Source of the DNA: Antennarius striatus
Lineage: Eukaryota; Chordata; Actinopteri; Lophiiformes; Antennariidae
Direction of reading: 5' to 3'
NCBI RefSeq assembly: GCF_040054535.1
Contig: NC_090797.1
Location: 8,363,001-8,427,000, forward strand
Length of the DNA stretch: 64,000 bases
A model generated the notes under the pieces. The model was not told the DNA's origin. It saw only the letters and a program-made list of their open reading frames with translations, and ran no database searches. Shown in pieces: positions 36,601 to 53,789 of the stretch. Position numbers and translations under genes: made by a program. The stretch's first letter is position 1. The number at the start of each line of letters is the position of its first letter.

Positions 36601-39600
36601 AAGTCCGAGACTCACAGAACATGACTGCCTTTCAAAAATCCACGATGGGTACAAAAGTTGAAATTGGACCTGGACGTAGTTTTATCAAGGTCAAGGTCAT
36701 TATCTCATCTCATCCCCTTTGCCGCCCAAGTAATGTGCTTTTTCTATCATCTTTTTATCTGCAATGGTTGTGAAGATATTGTGTGTACGGACGGACGAAC
36801 GAACGGACACACCAACACTGACAATTACAATACATCTCCACTTTGTGGGATTTAATAAGATGGGATCAGTAAATAAATTAATTTGTTACTGCTATTAAGA
36901 TTCTCATCAAGTCAGATGAGAGAACAGTGATAAAAATTAATGACCATTGTTTACTGTTTGGCGTCTATAGTCTCTGCTAAAATTCAAAGGAACTGGAAAA
37001 ACAATCCAACTACTTTTATTCACTGATCTGTATACTCTTTTTTTATTTTAGTACTTTAATTCATACACTCTCTGGTTTTCTTTTTTGTCACCGAGGAGAG
37101 CATCGACCTGGGAGAGATCATGTACTCGTTGTGCTACCTCCCCACAGCGGGGAGAATGACCTTAACAGTCATCAAATGCAGAAATCTCAAAGCCATGGAC
37201 ATCACAGGCTCCTCAGGTAACCCGATCGCAAGTCAGATGAAGTTCAAATCATCAGCACAAGCTGAGCCACAAGTTTTAAAACTTAGCTGAAGTTGGACAG
37301 CAGGTAGCCACTTGCAGCGGAAATGCAAGTGGCTACCGGAAGAGTGAATTACAATGAAAACATTGCTAAATTTTCGTTGCATGTCTCATAGATCCTTATG
37401 TGAAGGTTTACCTGATCTGTGCTGGACGGAGGTTAAAGAAGCGAAAAACAACCACCAAGAAAAGCACACTCAACCCAGCGTACAACGAGGCTATCGTATT
37501 CGACATTCCTCCAGAGAATGTGGAACAAGTCAGTTTGTCTATCATGGTGATGGATTACGATCGGTGAGTTAAGAAAATATTAGGGGGCTGAAAAAATGCT
37601 AACTGTTTGTCAACACAGTTGAGAGATGCTAAAACTTTTACTATGTGTATCCAAATGTTTGTAACTGTGTGCTCTGCTGCCAACAGGGTTGGACACAATG
37701 AGGTGATTGGTGTGTGTCGCACCGGGCCAGATGCTGAGGGTCTGGGAAGAGATCACTGGAATGAAATGCTTGCTTACCCACGGAAACCCATTACACACTG
37801 GCACGCTCTTGGAGAGGTACACACACATTACACTTCCTACCACGCTCAAAGACGTTATATTTCTCAAGGCTTTCTAGAAGCTCCCGACTCTGATGTTGAT
37901 CACAGATTTTTTTTCTTCCATGAGAGACGACACATTATAAAACAAAATCAATTTATATACTTGTGTGTAATTAAACAAAATGTAGTGAACAAATGCATAG
38001 ATATCAAAATAAAATTGAAGCAGAAAATAAAGTAAAAGTGATATTTGCTTTGCTAATATTCTGATGTGCTTACAGTTTAGTTTTAAATAATATCTGAGGG
38101 AGTTTAGCCCATCTAGAAAATGACACTGCTTTGATTATTATTGCTGACTGTATGTTTTATGAAGCCCGTCGTCCTTAGATAAGAGAAGAACACTTTTTTG
38201 ACGCATCGGGACAAATCTGGGTTCAAACATTAAGTCCTGTTAACATTTTATAAAGCGTTTTGTTTATTGTTCTGTGAAAATTGCTAAAAAGACAATTAAA
38301 ATATCTTGACGAGATATCTTCCCTATGAGATGGACATTAATTAAATCTCTTTATATTCAATGCAGAGCTAAAAAAAAAAAAAAAAATTTGCTGGGGGGGG
38401 CGATTATCCGAGATTGGCCAGAGGTCCTTTCCAACAACTGTAATACTTTGTACATGAATTTATTTTACTTGTGTAAATATTTAAAGGAGTAGACATTTTG
38501 TTCTGCAAGCAAAACCAACTGAAACATTAATGCTTGGTGGAAAAATATGAGGATAAGCTTTTTACAGTTGCTGGGAAGTGTTTTTTTGTTTTGTTTTTAT
38601 TTATTTTTTAAATGAAGACTTAATGTAATTTCACCTTTTTACATGATATCAATGTTTCTTCCTCTCTTGCCACAACCACTCTTCATCTGACGAATAGGAA
38701 AACACAGGTGATGACTTATTTTAAGTAGTAGAACTGTTTTGTATTGTAATCATAGGCAAAAACAAAATCTTTTGTACCTTTTGGCTAAACATTGTTCTGC
38801 TACAGGAACTTAAAAATCAAAGAGACGGAAAGATGTAAATATATTCAACAGTAATACTATAATTAACATCCAGGAAGCCTTATGAATAATCCTAAAATGA
38901 CACTCCAGGTCAGCAAATGAGTTATGCATGTATCATGCATCATCCTCGCTTTATCGCCATATCTTCAGAGTTGACTGGACTTTGTCTTAATTAGAACTTA
39001 GAAGAGAACAGAACAAACACACACACTAAAAATACATAAAAAGCAAGCCACTAAAACTAGTACAGATAGATAAATAAATAAAACCCAGCACATAAACATG
39101 TATAGATAAAACACCTGTATATGTATAAAGTAAATGTAGCACATTGTCAGATCCCCAAACTCTTCCATTTCTCCATGTAAGAGAGGGGTTTTAGACCAGC
39201 TCTCCTTGAAGGGGTCAAGCCATAACTGTTAGACATGAGTTGATATTTATAAGTGAGGAGACTCGCCCAGCTTCTCACTGCTGCTGTCATCCAAATGTCT
39301 AGTGAAGCCCACAGCAGAAAAGCCTCTTTGCTTCATACTAAATCAGTTGTGTCTGTTATCTATCACTCTGCTACTGTGATTTGGTGAATTGCTGGGATAA
39401 AATGTAATGATTTGGATAATAAATCACAAGAAGCTGGCTAGAACAATCTTCAGACTCTCAAACACACTGTTATCATTTGAGAAAATCAATGCCAACCATG
39501 TGTTAAAAATCATGATGAACATGAGCTCATCTTCTTCTCCTTTGGCCTTTCCCCTTCAGGGGTCGCCACAGCGAATCAGTAGCCTCCATCTAACCCTGTC

Positions 39601-40694
39601 TTCTGCTTCCTCTTGTCTCACACCAACTACCTTCATGTCCTCTTTCACTACATCCATAAACCTCCTCTTTGGTCTTCCTCTAGACCTCCTGCCTGGCAGT
39701 TCAAACTCAGCATCCTTCTACCAATATATTCACTATCTCTCCTCTGGACATGTCCAAACCATCTCAGTCTGGTCTCTCTGACTCCCTGACTGTGCTGTCC
39801 CTCTGATGTACTCATTCCTATCCTTCCTGGTCACTCCCAGAGAGAACCTCAGCATCTTCATCTCTGCTACCTCTAGCTCTGTCTCCTGTCTTTTCTTCAG
39901 TGACACTGTCTCTAGACCAAACAACATCGCTGGTCTCACCACAGTTTTGTACATATTTCCTTTCATTTTAGCCGAAACTCTTCTATCACACATCACACCT
40001 GACACTTTCCTCCACCCGTTCTGTCCTGCCTGTACACGCTTCTTCACCTCTTTTCCACACTCTCCATTGCTCTGGACTGTTGACCCTAAGTACTTAAAAT
40101 CCTCCACCTTCTTGATCTCTTCTCCCTCTAACCTCACTCTTCCACTTGGGTCCCTCTCATTCACACACATGTACTCTGTCTTACTGCGGCTAACCTTCAT
40201 TCCTCTCCTTTCCAGGACAAACCTCCACCTCTCTAGCTTCTGCTCCACCTGTTCCCTGCTTTCACTGCAGGTCACAATGTCATCTGCAAACATCATAGTC
40301 CATGGAGATTCCTGTCTAACCTCATCTGTCAGCCTGTCCATCACCGTAGCGAACAAGAAGGGGCTCAGAGCTGATCCCTGATCTTCATGAGCTCATGTGA
40401 AATCATAATAATAACCAAAACGTCAAATCATTAAAATCATGAATTTATCAAGCTTATCAAATTTCAAGCACAAAAAATTCAAATCCACAGAGGCTGCACC
40501 AAAAAAAAATCCTCTTTTGCCTATGATCACAGTTCATCCTGAGGATCAGAGTAATAGCCTGCTCGGAGTTCACAGACAGACGACTGAACTTCCATAATAC
40601 TTTCTGTTTCTTTACCTTTCAGTGGGCTGGAAGAGGAGCGAGCTTTGAGAGTCAAGGTTCGTGGCCTTCTCCCAAATCTTCGCACACGCCATGA
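30541..40694 (+). CDS. syt10: synaptotagmin-10 (whole gene, seven coding exons)
   Basis: Single-pass vesicle protein that senses Ca2+ for regulated exocytosis; mammalian Syt10 acts in neurons on IGF-1 vesicles. The spliced frame has 532 codons (human about 523). Residues 1-49 carry Cys12, Cys23 and Cys33, in the region where the Syt3/6/9/10 group forms disulfide dimers. The membrane segment is about 53-76 ([20 protein letters not shown]), followed by a palmitoylation-type KLCW. C2A spans about 241-368 with Ca2+ ligands D271, D277, D329, D331 and D337. C2B spans about 369-505 with D403, D409, D463 and D465, E471 in the fifth position, a polybasic stretch at 424-432 and WHAL (504-507). The tail contains the conserved SFESQGS. 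Exons: 30541-30688, 31286-31679, 35071-35632, 37096-37216, 37392-37563, 37687-37816, 40623-40694. All introns are GT-AG and phases join exactly. Membrane segment and linker favour Syt10 over Syt3/6/9. Confidence 0.95.
31286..31679 (+). CDS. syt10: syt10 exon 2 (transmembrane segment and linker)
   Basis: The acceptor follows a long pyrimidine tract, and the exon opens by completing Asp50 of [12 protein letters not shown]. It encodes the membrane segment, the cytosolic linker and the conserved [14 protein letters not shown] block. It ends ...TSSSR, with Arg181 split across the intron; the donor is AG|GTATCT. Confidence 0.95.
31735..31818 (-). mobile_element. RTE LINE 3' stub in syt10 intron 2
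   Basis: The minus-strand sequence matches the last roughly 80 bases of the LINE at 1-1637, including GCTGTGGCGACCCCTGAAGG and the GAAAAGCCGAAAGGAAAAGA tail. It is severely 5'-truncated and sits only about 55 bases after the exon 2 donor. No clear target duplication was found. Confidence 0.9.
31965..32264. mobile_element. hAT-type MITE with 8-bp target duplication
   Basis: The element occupies 31973-32256, between CAGACCCCCAACC and GGGGGTTGATGACCACTG, which are inverted-repeat-like ends. It is flanked by CTGGAGAA (31965-31972) and CTGTAGAA (32257-32264), an 8-base duplication with one mismatch that fits the hAT preference nTnnnnAn. Interior words (TTGCACCACAGAGTAGTTTT, GGTGGCGGATAAGTACAACA) recur in teleost hAT miniature elements. 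It has no transposase. Confidence 0.8.
32265..35070. other. Rest of syt10 intron 2
   Basis: About 2.8 kb of unique-looking AT-rich sequence. I see no gene inside it. It ends with the acceptor TTTTCACCAG before exon 3. Confidence 0.6.
35071..35632 (+). CDS. syt10: syt10 exon 3 (C2A domain)
   Basis: The exon encodes residues 181-368 beginning [12 protein letters not shown] and holding the entire C2A domain. All five calcium-binding Asp positions are present ([11 protein letters not shown] and [10 protein letters not shown]). The donor ACA|GTAAGT is a full consensus and the exon ends in phase 0. Confidence 0.97.
36245..36860 (+). repeat. Dispersed repeat copy B in syt10 intron 3, interrupted
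   Basis: The blocks are shared with 22705-23115: GCAGTCAGAGACTGCAACAC near 36247, then after an interruption GTACAAAAGTTGAAATTGG near 36650, and GACAATTACAATACATCTCC near 36819. Two overlapping TCAAGGTCA words lie at 36685-36693 and 36691-36699. A copy of the repeat seen at 27530-27815 occupies about 36395-36645, between the two halves. Confidence 0.85.
36395..36645 (+). repeat. Dispersed repeat (GTTAATGNGTTCC family), copy 2
   Basis: TGGTTAATGTGTTCCAGGAA, CGATTAATGAATTTCTCG, AAAGCACTTTTATGTCTCAC and GTAAGTCCGAGACTCA follow in the same order as in the minus strand of 27530-27815. It lies inside the other repeat family, which suggests a nested insertion. Confidence 0.75.
37096..37216 (+). CDS. 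syt10: syt10 exon 4 (start of C2B)
   Basis: It encodes residues 369-408, opening [16 protein letters not shown] and running to MDITGSS, with calcium ligand D403. Asp409, the second ligand, is split across the next intron. The donor is CAG|GTAACC. Confidence 0.97.
37392..37563 (+). CDS. syt10: syt10 exon 5 (C2B core)
   Basis: It encodes residues 409-465: the DPYVK strand, the polybasic KKRKTTTKK and VMDYDR with ligands D463 and D465. The intron before it is only 175 bases and the one after it 123 bases. Arg466 is split across the following intron. Confidence 0.97.
37687..37816 (+). CDS. syt10: syt10 exon 6 (end of C2B)
   Basis: It encodes residues 467-509, from [13 protein letters not shown] to [11 protein letters not shown], including the WHxL motif conserved in Syt C2B domains. 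The donor is GAG|GTACAC in phase 0. Confidence 0.97.
37817..39519. other. syt10 intron 6, left part
   Basis: Unique-looking AT-rich intron sequence with homopolymer runs (A-run near 38370, G-run near 38393). No gene is seen inside it. Confidence 0.6.
39520..40396 (-). mobile_element. 5'-truncated RTE LINE in syt10 intron 6, 11-bp duplication
   Basis: The element (39531-40385) lies antisense to syt10. Its sense strand begins ATCAGGGATCAGCTCTGAGC, equivalent to about position 756 of the copy at 1-1637, and covers the FADD box to the 3' end. It is flanked by CATGAGCTCAT at 39520-39530 and 40386-40396, a perfect target-site duplication. The frame stays open over 207 residues from the truncation to about 39733, so the copy is young. 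Compared with the first copy it lacks the extra T and has a short deletion after YIRGTA, giving a frame change. Confidence 0.95.
40623..40694 (+). CDS. syt10: syt10 exon 7 (C-terminal tail and stop)
   Basis: After the acceptor TTTACCTTTCAG the exon reads [18 protein letters not shown] and ends HTP before TGA. It matches the conserved Syt10 tail pattern of a short GRAxSFxSQGS motif followed by Ser/Pro-rich residues. It lies only about 230 bases downstream of an RTE insertion. The frame is too short to show up as an open reading frame and was recognised from the tail motif. Confidence 0.92.
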   Translation, partial: WAGRGASFESQGSWPSPKSSHTP

Positions 40695-43280
40695 TGGTCG
40701 CAGGTAGATTGACGGATCCGCCTCTGTAAGAGAACAAATGTTTGTCTGAAGTAACTGGGAAAGTTGTGTTGCCTATAAGTCTCTTCTGAGCATGTTTTAT
40801 GAAAATCTAATCAATATAGACACGTTTTCTATATGTTAGTGTAAAAAAAAGTTTGAATCGAAATTGTTCATTTGAATTCCATTCCTTCAAGAGCTCTACA
40901 GAGCTGGCTATGCACAGCACTCACTGCCATTTGGTTTAAGAGTTTGTTTTCCATACATCCATGAAATTCTTATTATTTGTTCATTCATTCTGACCTCATG
41001 AATGGAAGGTCTGACTGCACAAAGTCCTCACTAATTCATTCTCATTTGTCTCAACATCAAAATATTTAGCAACATTTTTTCCAGCCCACAAGCTCTTTAG
41101 TGAGTTAGCATTTTCCTCTGAAATGGCACAAAGCTAAAGGGCTATGTTGCTCCATATATACCCTGAAAACATTTGTTTGATTATAAAGAAAAAAAAATCA
41201 ACCTGGGTTTTGGCTCAAGAATGCAAGTTGGTTGAAGTGCTTTGAAAGTTTAGCACTCACAACTGTAACAGCAGCCAGTTGATATTGTCATCTCTTAGAA
41301 AAGTGAACAGGACTCAGATCAGAGAATCTGCTGTGGATCCATGTCACAAATCATGTACAATCACATCTGTTAGAATTAACTTTACGTCAAATGTATTTCA
41401 GAACAATGAAATATATGAAAAGAAATGAAATATAATAATTCTGCATATATTTGTGTCCCTCATGTTGAACTAGTGAAGGAATGTTTATGATCATTGTTAT
41501 ATTGGTTACTATGGCTCCACATTCTGCTTAAAAAATTGCTTTTATTAGAGGATATTAAGATATCAAAAATAATATGTATAACACAAAGGCTTCAATGAGA
41601 TGCATGCATTTCTCACCCTCTGTTCTTCACCAGTCCTATCCATGAAAGGGAAAATGCACAAAACATACGTTTTAAAAAGTTGATGAAAGGAGAGTACATG
41701 TGCCAATATGATAATAGTGCCATATTATGGTACACTGTCAAGCTTGGTTTTGCTTTTGTTTTTGGTTTGTTTATGGGTTTTTTTGTTTGTTTGTCTGGGG
41801 GTTTTTTTTTGGTTTTTTTTTGCTTTTTTTTTTTTTCAAAAAGACCAAAAATGTAAGAAAAGGATCAAACAGCATGTTTGTCTGCTCAGACATATGTGGC
41901 CTGGCGTCCACATATGTGGATTTCATATTTTGGGTTGTCTAGACCACAGTACAAAAATCTGACTATCATAACAAACATTGAACACTTGCATACATATCTC
42001 AATAATCTAGAAGGATGTGGATATGAATTTCACATAGGTAGACATCAGGCCCTAGTAGGTTTTAAGGTGCAAATGTTAGCATGTCGAGCTAACTGGTTTA
42101 CCGCCTACAGTAGGCAGACCTAATCCAGCCTTATGTCCAGAGTCAGGAGCATTTTATACCTCATTGTTCTTCAAGGTTACTGTTTATTACAGTTTAAAGA
42201 AAAGCAGGTGATGATTACAGCAGCCACTTTGGAATACTTGTTGTTGGTCCATCATTAAAGTTTAAATCACTTGTTTACGCATTGACCTGTTTATGCATCA
42301 CCAACCCCAACCAAATTTCATAACATTAAGAAACACATAATTCATCTGGAATGAAGTAAGTGACCTGTGTCATTGCACATGCCTTCATCAATCACATGAC
42401 TCAATAACTGTGTCATTATACCAGGACAATGATATTTATGATAACATCACATTGTGTTGTTGTGATGTCATCGTAATGGCACTGCTTTACAAGGATATTC
42501 CTGATTTCCAAAATGACACCACCAAATTCCTGGCATTAGTAGCTTGTTTAGCCCCAGTAGAGGATGAATGATACATGGAAAATGTGATTTTCCATAATGG
42601 CAGATCCAGATCTCTCTCGGATACATGACATCCATTTAGATGAATTTGAATGTGCTCTGTCTCATTTACATATTGGTGGCACAGCCATTTCTCAACTGTA
42701 TACCCCTTGTTCACTGCAATGCAATCCATTTCTTTCAAATATATTGTAATCTCCCAAAATTATGACCTGGGGCTAGATTGCAGATGCTGATGAAAAATCT
42801 TGAGGGATCTGGACATATATATTTTCATTAATACATTGTTTTCAAGATGTTGATAAATTGCAAAACAGAAATACTGCATTTATCTCACAATTTGAAGAAA
42901 AGGGAATCCAGAATCTGCATCCAGACCAGAACTATTCTCTCTCTCTACACAAACTCTCTTTTAAATCCATTTTCTTGTACTCACTGTAAAGTACTTGAGT
43001 TATGAATCCAATAGTTTAAAACTGATTTTAAAATTAATAGGTACAATGACTAAGTAGCTCTGCCTTTTTACAGCTTTTTCATGGATCATCAAGTAGAGTG
43101 TTTAGCATGATCAAGTAGTAATTGACTTGTTGATTTGAAATAGGAGTGTTTTCAATGCTCCAGCATATTTAAACAATTCATGAAACTAGCACTTAACACC
43201 TTTTCAGCATGAAAATGCTATAAATACTTCTAAAACAAAAAAGTAATAATAATAAATAAAATATTTTAATAATGCATTCA
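40695..43280. other. syt10 3' flank and gene-free interval
   Basis: It presumably begins with the syt10 3' UTR, but no AATAAA lies close to the stop, so its end is not placed. The T-rich frames at 41708-41962 are poly-T by-products. No gene is supported. Confidence 0.5.
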
Positions 43281-43281
43281 A

Positions 43282-43435
<154 letters not shown>

Positions 43436-46400
43436 AAGCAAGTTTGTAAATGTTTTTAAATGTGCTAACACTTTTTGCAGTATCAATGCCACCGAGGCTG
43501 AAGCCTAGTGAATAATCATTGCCAACAACAGGAAAACTCAAATCTCAATTCAATCAAACTGAATTGTAAAACTTGTAGTTGCAATTGCGTATTCAGGGAA
43601 TTATAAACCATTCAAAAACGCTCACTCATTTATTTGCAAATGTCATGCATATTTTTTACATTAAGCCATATAAAATTAAGTTCAGTGCTGACACAGAACA
43701 TTAACTCAGCTCCTTTTTCTACCTGAGTAATAAAAAAAACAAACGTAGCAAATAGAAAAAGGCTATGTACTGTTAACTTACTTGCACATGCACACAGTGA
43801 TGCTTTCCCCCTCTATGCTGTCCTTAATAGAAAAAATAAATTTTTTACTCGTAGCATTCATCTCACCGCTTTTAGAACATACTTTAAGGGGAATTGAAGA
43901 AATGAATTTATTAGTGTACTTCAGATTTCATATGTTGTGTTTACATTTGTATAACATATACAGTATACTTGTCACTGACGCAGTTTGTATATATTCTTAA
44001 GTGAAAGTTGTCGTAAATAAAGACACCACAATGTATTTCTATCGTTTGGTGATAATTTGACCAGCTCAGACTTGTAAGTGGAATTTACATGTTCCGTAAT
44101 TTTTGTGATCAATGAGTCCAGCTGGATACCCAGTGAGGCCAAGGCTACATTTATCAAGTTATTCAGTGTTTAGGAGTTTTTGCTTTTAGCTGTAATTGTG
44201 TGAATATTGGTTAAATCTATATTGAGCAAGAAAAAGTGCAATTTCTGTCATGATGTGTACAGTTTGTGATAACTTTTGTAACAATTCAAAGTAAACATTT
44301 GGAATATGATTTATTGTATCTGTTTCATATGTATTTTAACAAAATAAATAAAAGGAGTCACAACATGTTTCTTTTTGTGTGGGACTGAAAATTGTTTCAA
44401 ATTTGTGTGTGTGTGTGGGGGGGGGGTGGAAATAGAGACATGTATTGATCAGTTGGGAATAAGTCACATATATTTGAAGGTTTTCCATAGAGTTGGCGAG
44501 GATCACAAATATTGGTGCATCCTGATGAGGTAAAGCTAGCTTTGAATGAGTAAATTGAGAAATAAATCAAGGCTACCTCAATATCAATAATCATGCACAA
44601 TTGATTGACCAGCACAGTGCATTACGTGCAAATAATTTGACAACACACAGAAAGCTTGACTCAAGACTAAAACATCTTGTAAAGATCCTGCTGATGATTT
44701 TCCTTTCCACTGGACACGGAGCAAGAGGTACTGTCTGCATCTTAAACAACATAATTTTTCTGATCAAAGTGATTCCACTGCAGTGCTGAACTACATGAAC
44801 TGAAATGCTAACTTTGGCCCGAGTTTAAGTGACCTTTAGATGTAAAAGCAGTATTTAAATGTGTTGGTTGTTTTTCCGTTCTTTCATATTGTGGATTTGT
44901 TAAAACACGAAGAGAACATTTCCATCTTTAATGCACGGCTTCCTTTTGATGATACTTGACAGAACAGACAAAAGGAGGCTGCTGCATTAGTTTCCCTGGC
45001 AATAAGAGCTGCTCATTGACAGAGAATAAAACCCAATATTTAGCTGAGTTGTATCAAGTCTGTGACACAGCTTAATGCTTAAAGCTTTGTCATTTCTTGA
45101 ATGTGTATTTCTGCTGGGTGCTTAACAGCACTCCTTTATGAAGGCAATTGTTCTGGCCTCATGGCTAGCACCAGCAAGATTTCTTATTACTGTGGGGAAA
45201 TTAGGTATTCCATATTGGAATGGTCACCACACAAGATGTAAAAGCAAGATGAGCGCTTCTGTCTGCTTCGGCTCTTTGAAGACGTTTTGAATAATAACAC
45301 CTTTTGAGACCTTTAATTAACCATCACATGCTTATCAAAGAGCCTCAGTGATGCTAATGTGATAAAACACCACTACTTTTTTTTCATTTAATCAAATCTA
45401 TTCAATATGCCATGTGTTGAGATTAGTTCTTAAATATTACTTGGTATCAAGTCATTTTATCATGTCAGTTGGGTATTACAGATGCTTGCGTTTGCCATAT
45501 CTCCTAGACAGTGATGATTCACAGCTGAACATAGTGGTGAGCACGCCAATTTATGATAACTCTATTTTCCCTGGTGACTTGGATACAAAGGGTCAAAGGT
45601 CAACTCATTAAAATTTGAGGCAGTGGTGGCTGGTTCTATTCTAAGAACAATTACAGCTAAAGGGGTAAATGGAAAGACAGTTATGTAATGCCACCACCCA
45701 TTCCAGCCTAATGGTCATTTTTATGTCCTTCAGCCTCTCCATTAAAAGGAAAAAAGAAAATACAGTCTCTCACACATTTTCATGCTCAGGGTGTTTCTGG
45801 TAGGAGCCATATTACATCAATCAAGATTTATGGTGCAAAAAGATTTCCAGTAAGTATTCAAATGATGCACAGTTATAGTAATAGATTTGAGGTGTATAAA
45901 GGCTACGTCATTCCCCAGAAAGATGAAGCGGTCTATTCTTCAAAGGTCATTTTCATCGAGAGAATGTAAACCCTTGATACCATGGACAATATATCTTAAC
46001 ATCCTGAAAGATCTATGGCAATCATAAAGTGACCACGAGGTAAGTCTTTGTGGTCACGTGATGATTTCTATGTCTGACAGAGGATCAGAAGTCCATCTGC
46101 ATCACTTATTTGACATTATTACCATTTAGTTACAGAGGCTGAATGAGTAAGAGGATGTTTAGAGGAGGGGTATTAGCTGTGTATTTTTAGCTGTGGTTGG
46201 GTTCTAATTGAATAGTTACTTGTTATCCTCTATAACATACCTAAGGTGCATCATGCTCAAGGCTTTAAAACACTGAGCGAACAAAAGTGAAGACATCTGA
46301 AGCTGTTAAATGTCAAGAGCCACTGCTGCAATGAACCATCACCATCAGTACAGGCGATGAAAGGTTGCTTTATGAGGCATTAGATGGAAGCATCATGAAG

Positions 46401-48480
46401 GGGAATGTATTGATGTACTACAGGAGGCTAAAATTAGAAGTTGCACCCCATGGCTAAGAGCAGAGGAATCTTCTCTTATAGCTCTGCCTGCTTCAATTGA
46501 TTTGTCTTGACAGGGGCGTCCAAACCATGAATAACAATGACAGGGATTCACACTTAAGACCAGTAGCTGTACTTTTGAACTTTACAGTGTTTACTTTTTA
46601 CTAGGAATGACTGTTATAATTACCAAATTTTTATTCATTTAAAAAAAATTGAATGAGAAATTATTCTTTATTCACCACAAGAGCTGCATACATCAAAATT
46701 TGAAGCTGCTGCTGATACCATATTTCTCACTTTTCAAAAAATTCTCATGTTAAGGTTAAATTCCCATTTGATTTAAGGAACAACTTGTTTTACATATCTC
46801 TAATTTTGTTTCTAAAAAAGAAATTCTGCTTTGTCCATTTCAACATTCTCAAGTATTTTGTTCAAGGTTGCATCTCCACAAAGCCTATCTTACTCCTAAT
46901 CCTAACACCAACAGCAGCAAAAATTGAGTGGAATATGGATTTACTAGAAGAGACATAGTGGGGGGAAAGGGGCACGTTGCAAGGAAGGTGCCAGTGAATA
47001 GTGGTGAAGACATGACATGTGAAGCCTGTGAAATTTTCATAAGGCTCCTCGAAATTAAAAGTTTTTTTCTTTCCCCAAGCAAGAAGTATTAGAGGTTTTT
47101 AAAAAAAAAGTAGGGCATGGGTCAGACAAGTTACACAAGCTTGTGCGGGTTTTCAGATTCATGATTAAGAAAATTCTCTTTGGAGAACGAAGAGATTCTC
47201 CATCCAGAAAGAGTCTCAGGAGACAGCCATTAGTTCTCATTAGCTCATTTGATGAGCTAATGAGTTACTCTTTTTAATTCTACTCATGTATGCAAATTCA
47301 TTTTATATTCTATTGTAAATGTGATTAAACGTCCTCCATCAAGGAAACGTCTTCAAGTTCAAGAACATTTAAAAAAAAAAAAAAAAAACACATTCAGAGA
47401 CAGAAGATAGATTTTTCTCCAACGTTCAAATTTCAGTATGGAACAGTTAATTCTAGTGTGCACTTTTACGCACCGGTAAATACAAAAAACCTTTACAGAC
47501 CTTTAACAATTTTCTCTCCTCATTGCTGCCGTCATCTGACTCAGACTTACGTTAGCTTTTAAAATTAGACTGAGGATGATAATTAAGGCATTGTGAGTGT
47601 CACTGTGATGCAATACAAAACGTTTTGCTGTGGCAGGCGTGAGAAGTGGTAGTATTATCTGCACTATCCCATTGGCAGGAAGACGTGGTAATAACAGGTT
47701 GGGAGGAGAGGGGTACGCGCCAACGGGCCGCTCCAGCTGCTCTGACGATCCACATGGCGAGCACAGGTGGAGGAGTCAGCATGAATCACCCGACAGACAG
47801 AGAGGATGCAACAGAGGATGTGAGCTTGAATCTAAATCCAGCCATTTATTAGATTCTGCTCATTCCATCACAGGTACAGCTCAATCAGCAGGGCGGCAAT
47901 TCATAACTGGAGACACATTCAGCGTCCAAATGAAATGGGTAGGCTTGGCATACGGGGAACCATTTGGCAGAAAATAACGCATGGAGGCAGATGAAGACTC
48001 CAGATTTCTTCCAGACAAACAAACACACTGAATTATTACTTGCAGGCGTACTATTCTACATTTGTTCACTGCCTGCTTATGAATTGTGAAGCTGTTGCAA
48101 ATACAACTCATAATTTTCCACAATATAGAATCTAATAAGTACCAGTATTAGCCAAAGGTTGAAGCTGTGTGAGACTTTACTGTTAATATTAAAGAAACTA
48201 TAAATACAGTTTTAACAGACTGGTGAACCCTTGAGGGCAAATGCAAAACAAAAAAAACAGCGAACAAACAGCAAGCATATATTGTTAATGGACGTAAAAA
48301 TTATTGAATTAAAACCACTGAGTAAATCATTTTAGTTCTCATTCTACTGTATTAATTTGAACACTAAACATCAGAAGCCGACAATGAGCCAATGGATAAA
48401 ACACTTCTGAAGATGGATTGTAATGTTCAGATAACTAATGACGTTTTCAACAGGTTACTTACCATAACACAACTTTATTT
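43436..48480. other. Gene-free interval
   Basis: About 5 kb without supportable genes. A GC-richer patch at 47620-47960 is open for 115 codons on the plus strand, but its translation has no recognisable domain and no splice context. A short run of G lies at about 44419-44427. Confidence 0.5.
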
Positions 48481-48483
48481 TAA

Positions 48484-48735
48484 GCAAGTCAAGTCAACTT
48501 TATTTATACAACTTTATTTATAGGTTGAATCACACTAGAGGCTCCTCAAAGCGCATTACAGAGTCAGAATAACAGAGGAAACCAACTGAACCCCCAAGAA
48601 CAAGCATGAAGCAGCAGTGTCCAAGAAAAACTCCCCATGGGAAAAAAATCTAAGGCAGATCCTGACTGTCTGGTGGACGATCCTCTACTTTGACCAGTTA
48701 TGGTGAAAACTGATGTGACAGAGATAGTCAAAGAG
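48484..48735 (+). repeat. Dispersed teleost-type repeat (AAGTCAAGTCAACTTTATTTA...)
   Basis: The segment opens AAGTCAAGTCAACTTTATTT and contains CTCAAAGCGCATTACAGAGT, CCAAGAAAAACTCCCCATGG and TGGTGAAAACTGATGTGACA. I recall this word order from abundant teleost noncoding repeats. Its class is not determined and only one copy is present here. Confidence 0.5.

Positions 48736-53789
<5,054 letters not shown>

Noticed and set aside
37817..38035. Read-through continuation of syt10 exon 6 into the following sequence
   Set aside because: The GTACAC donor after Glu509 and the conserved tail encoded at 40623-40694 show that this is intron.
47630..47977. 115-codon open frame in a GC-richer patch
   Set aside because: It has no recognisable domain, splice sites or homologue that I can name; it may be noncoding conserved sequence.
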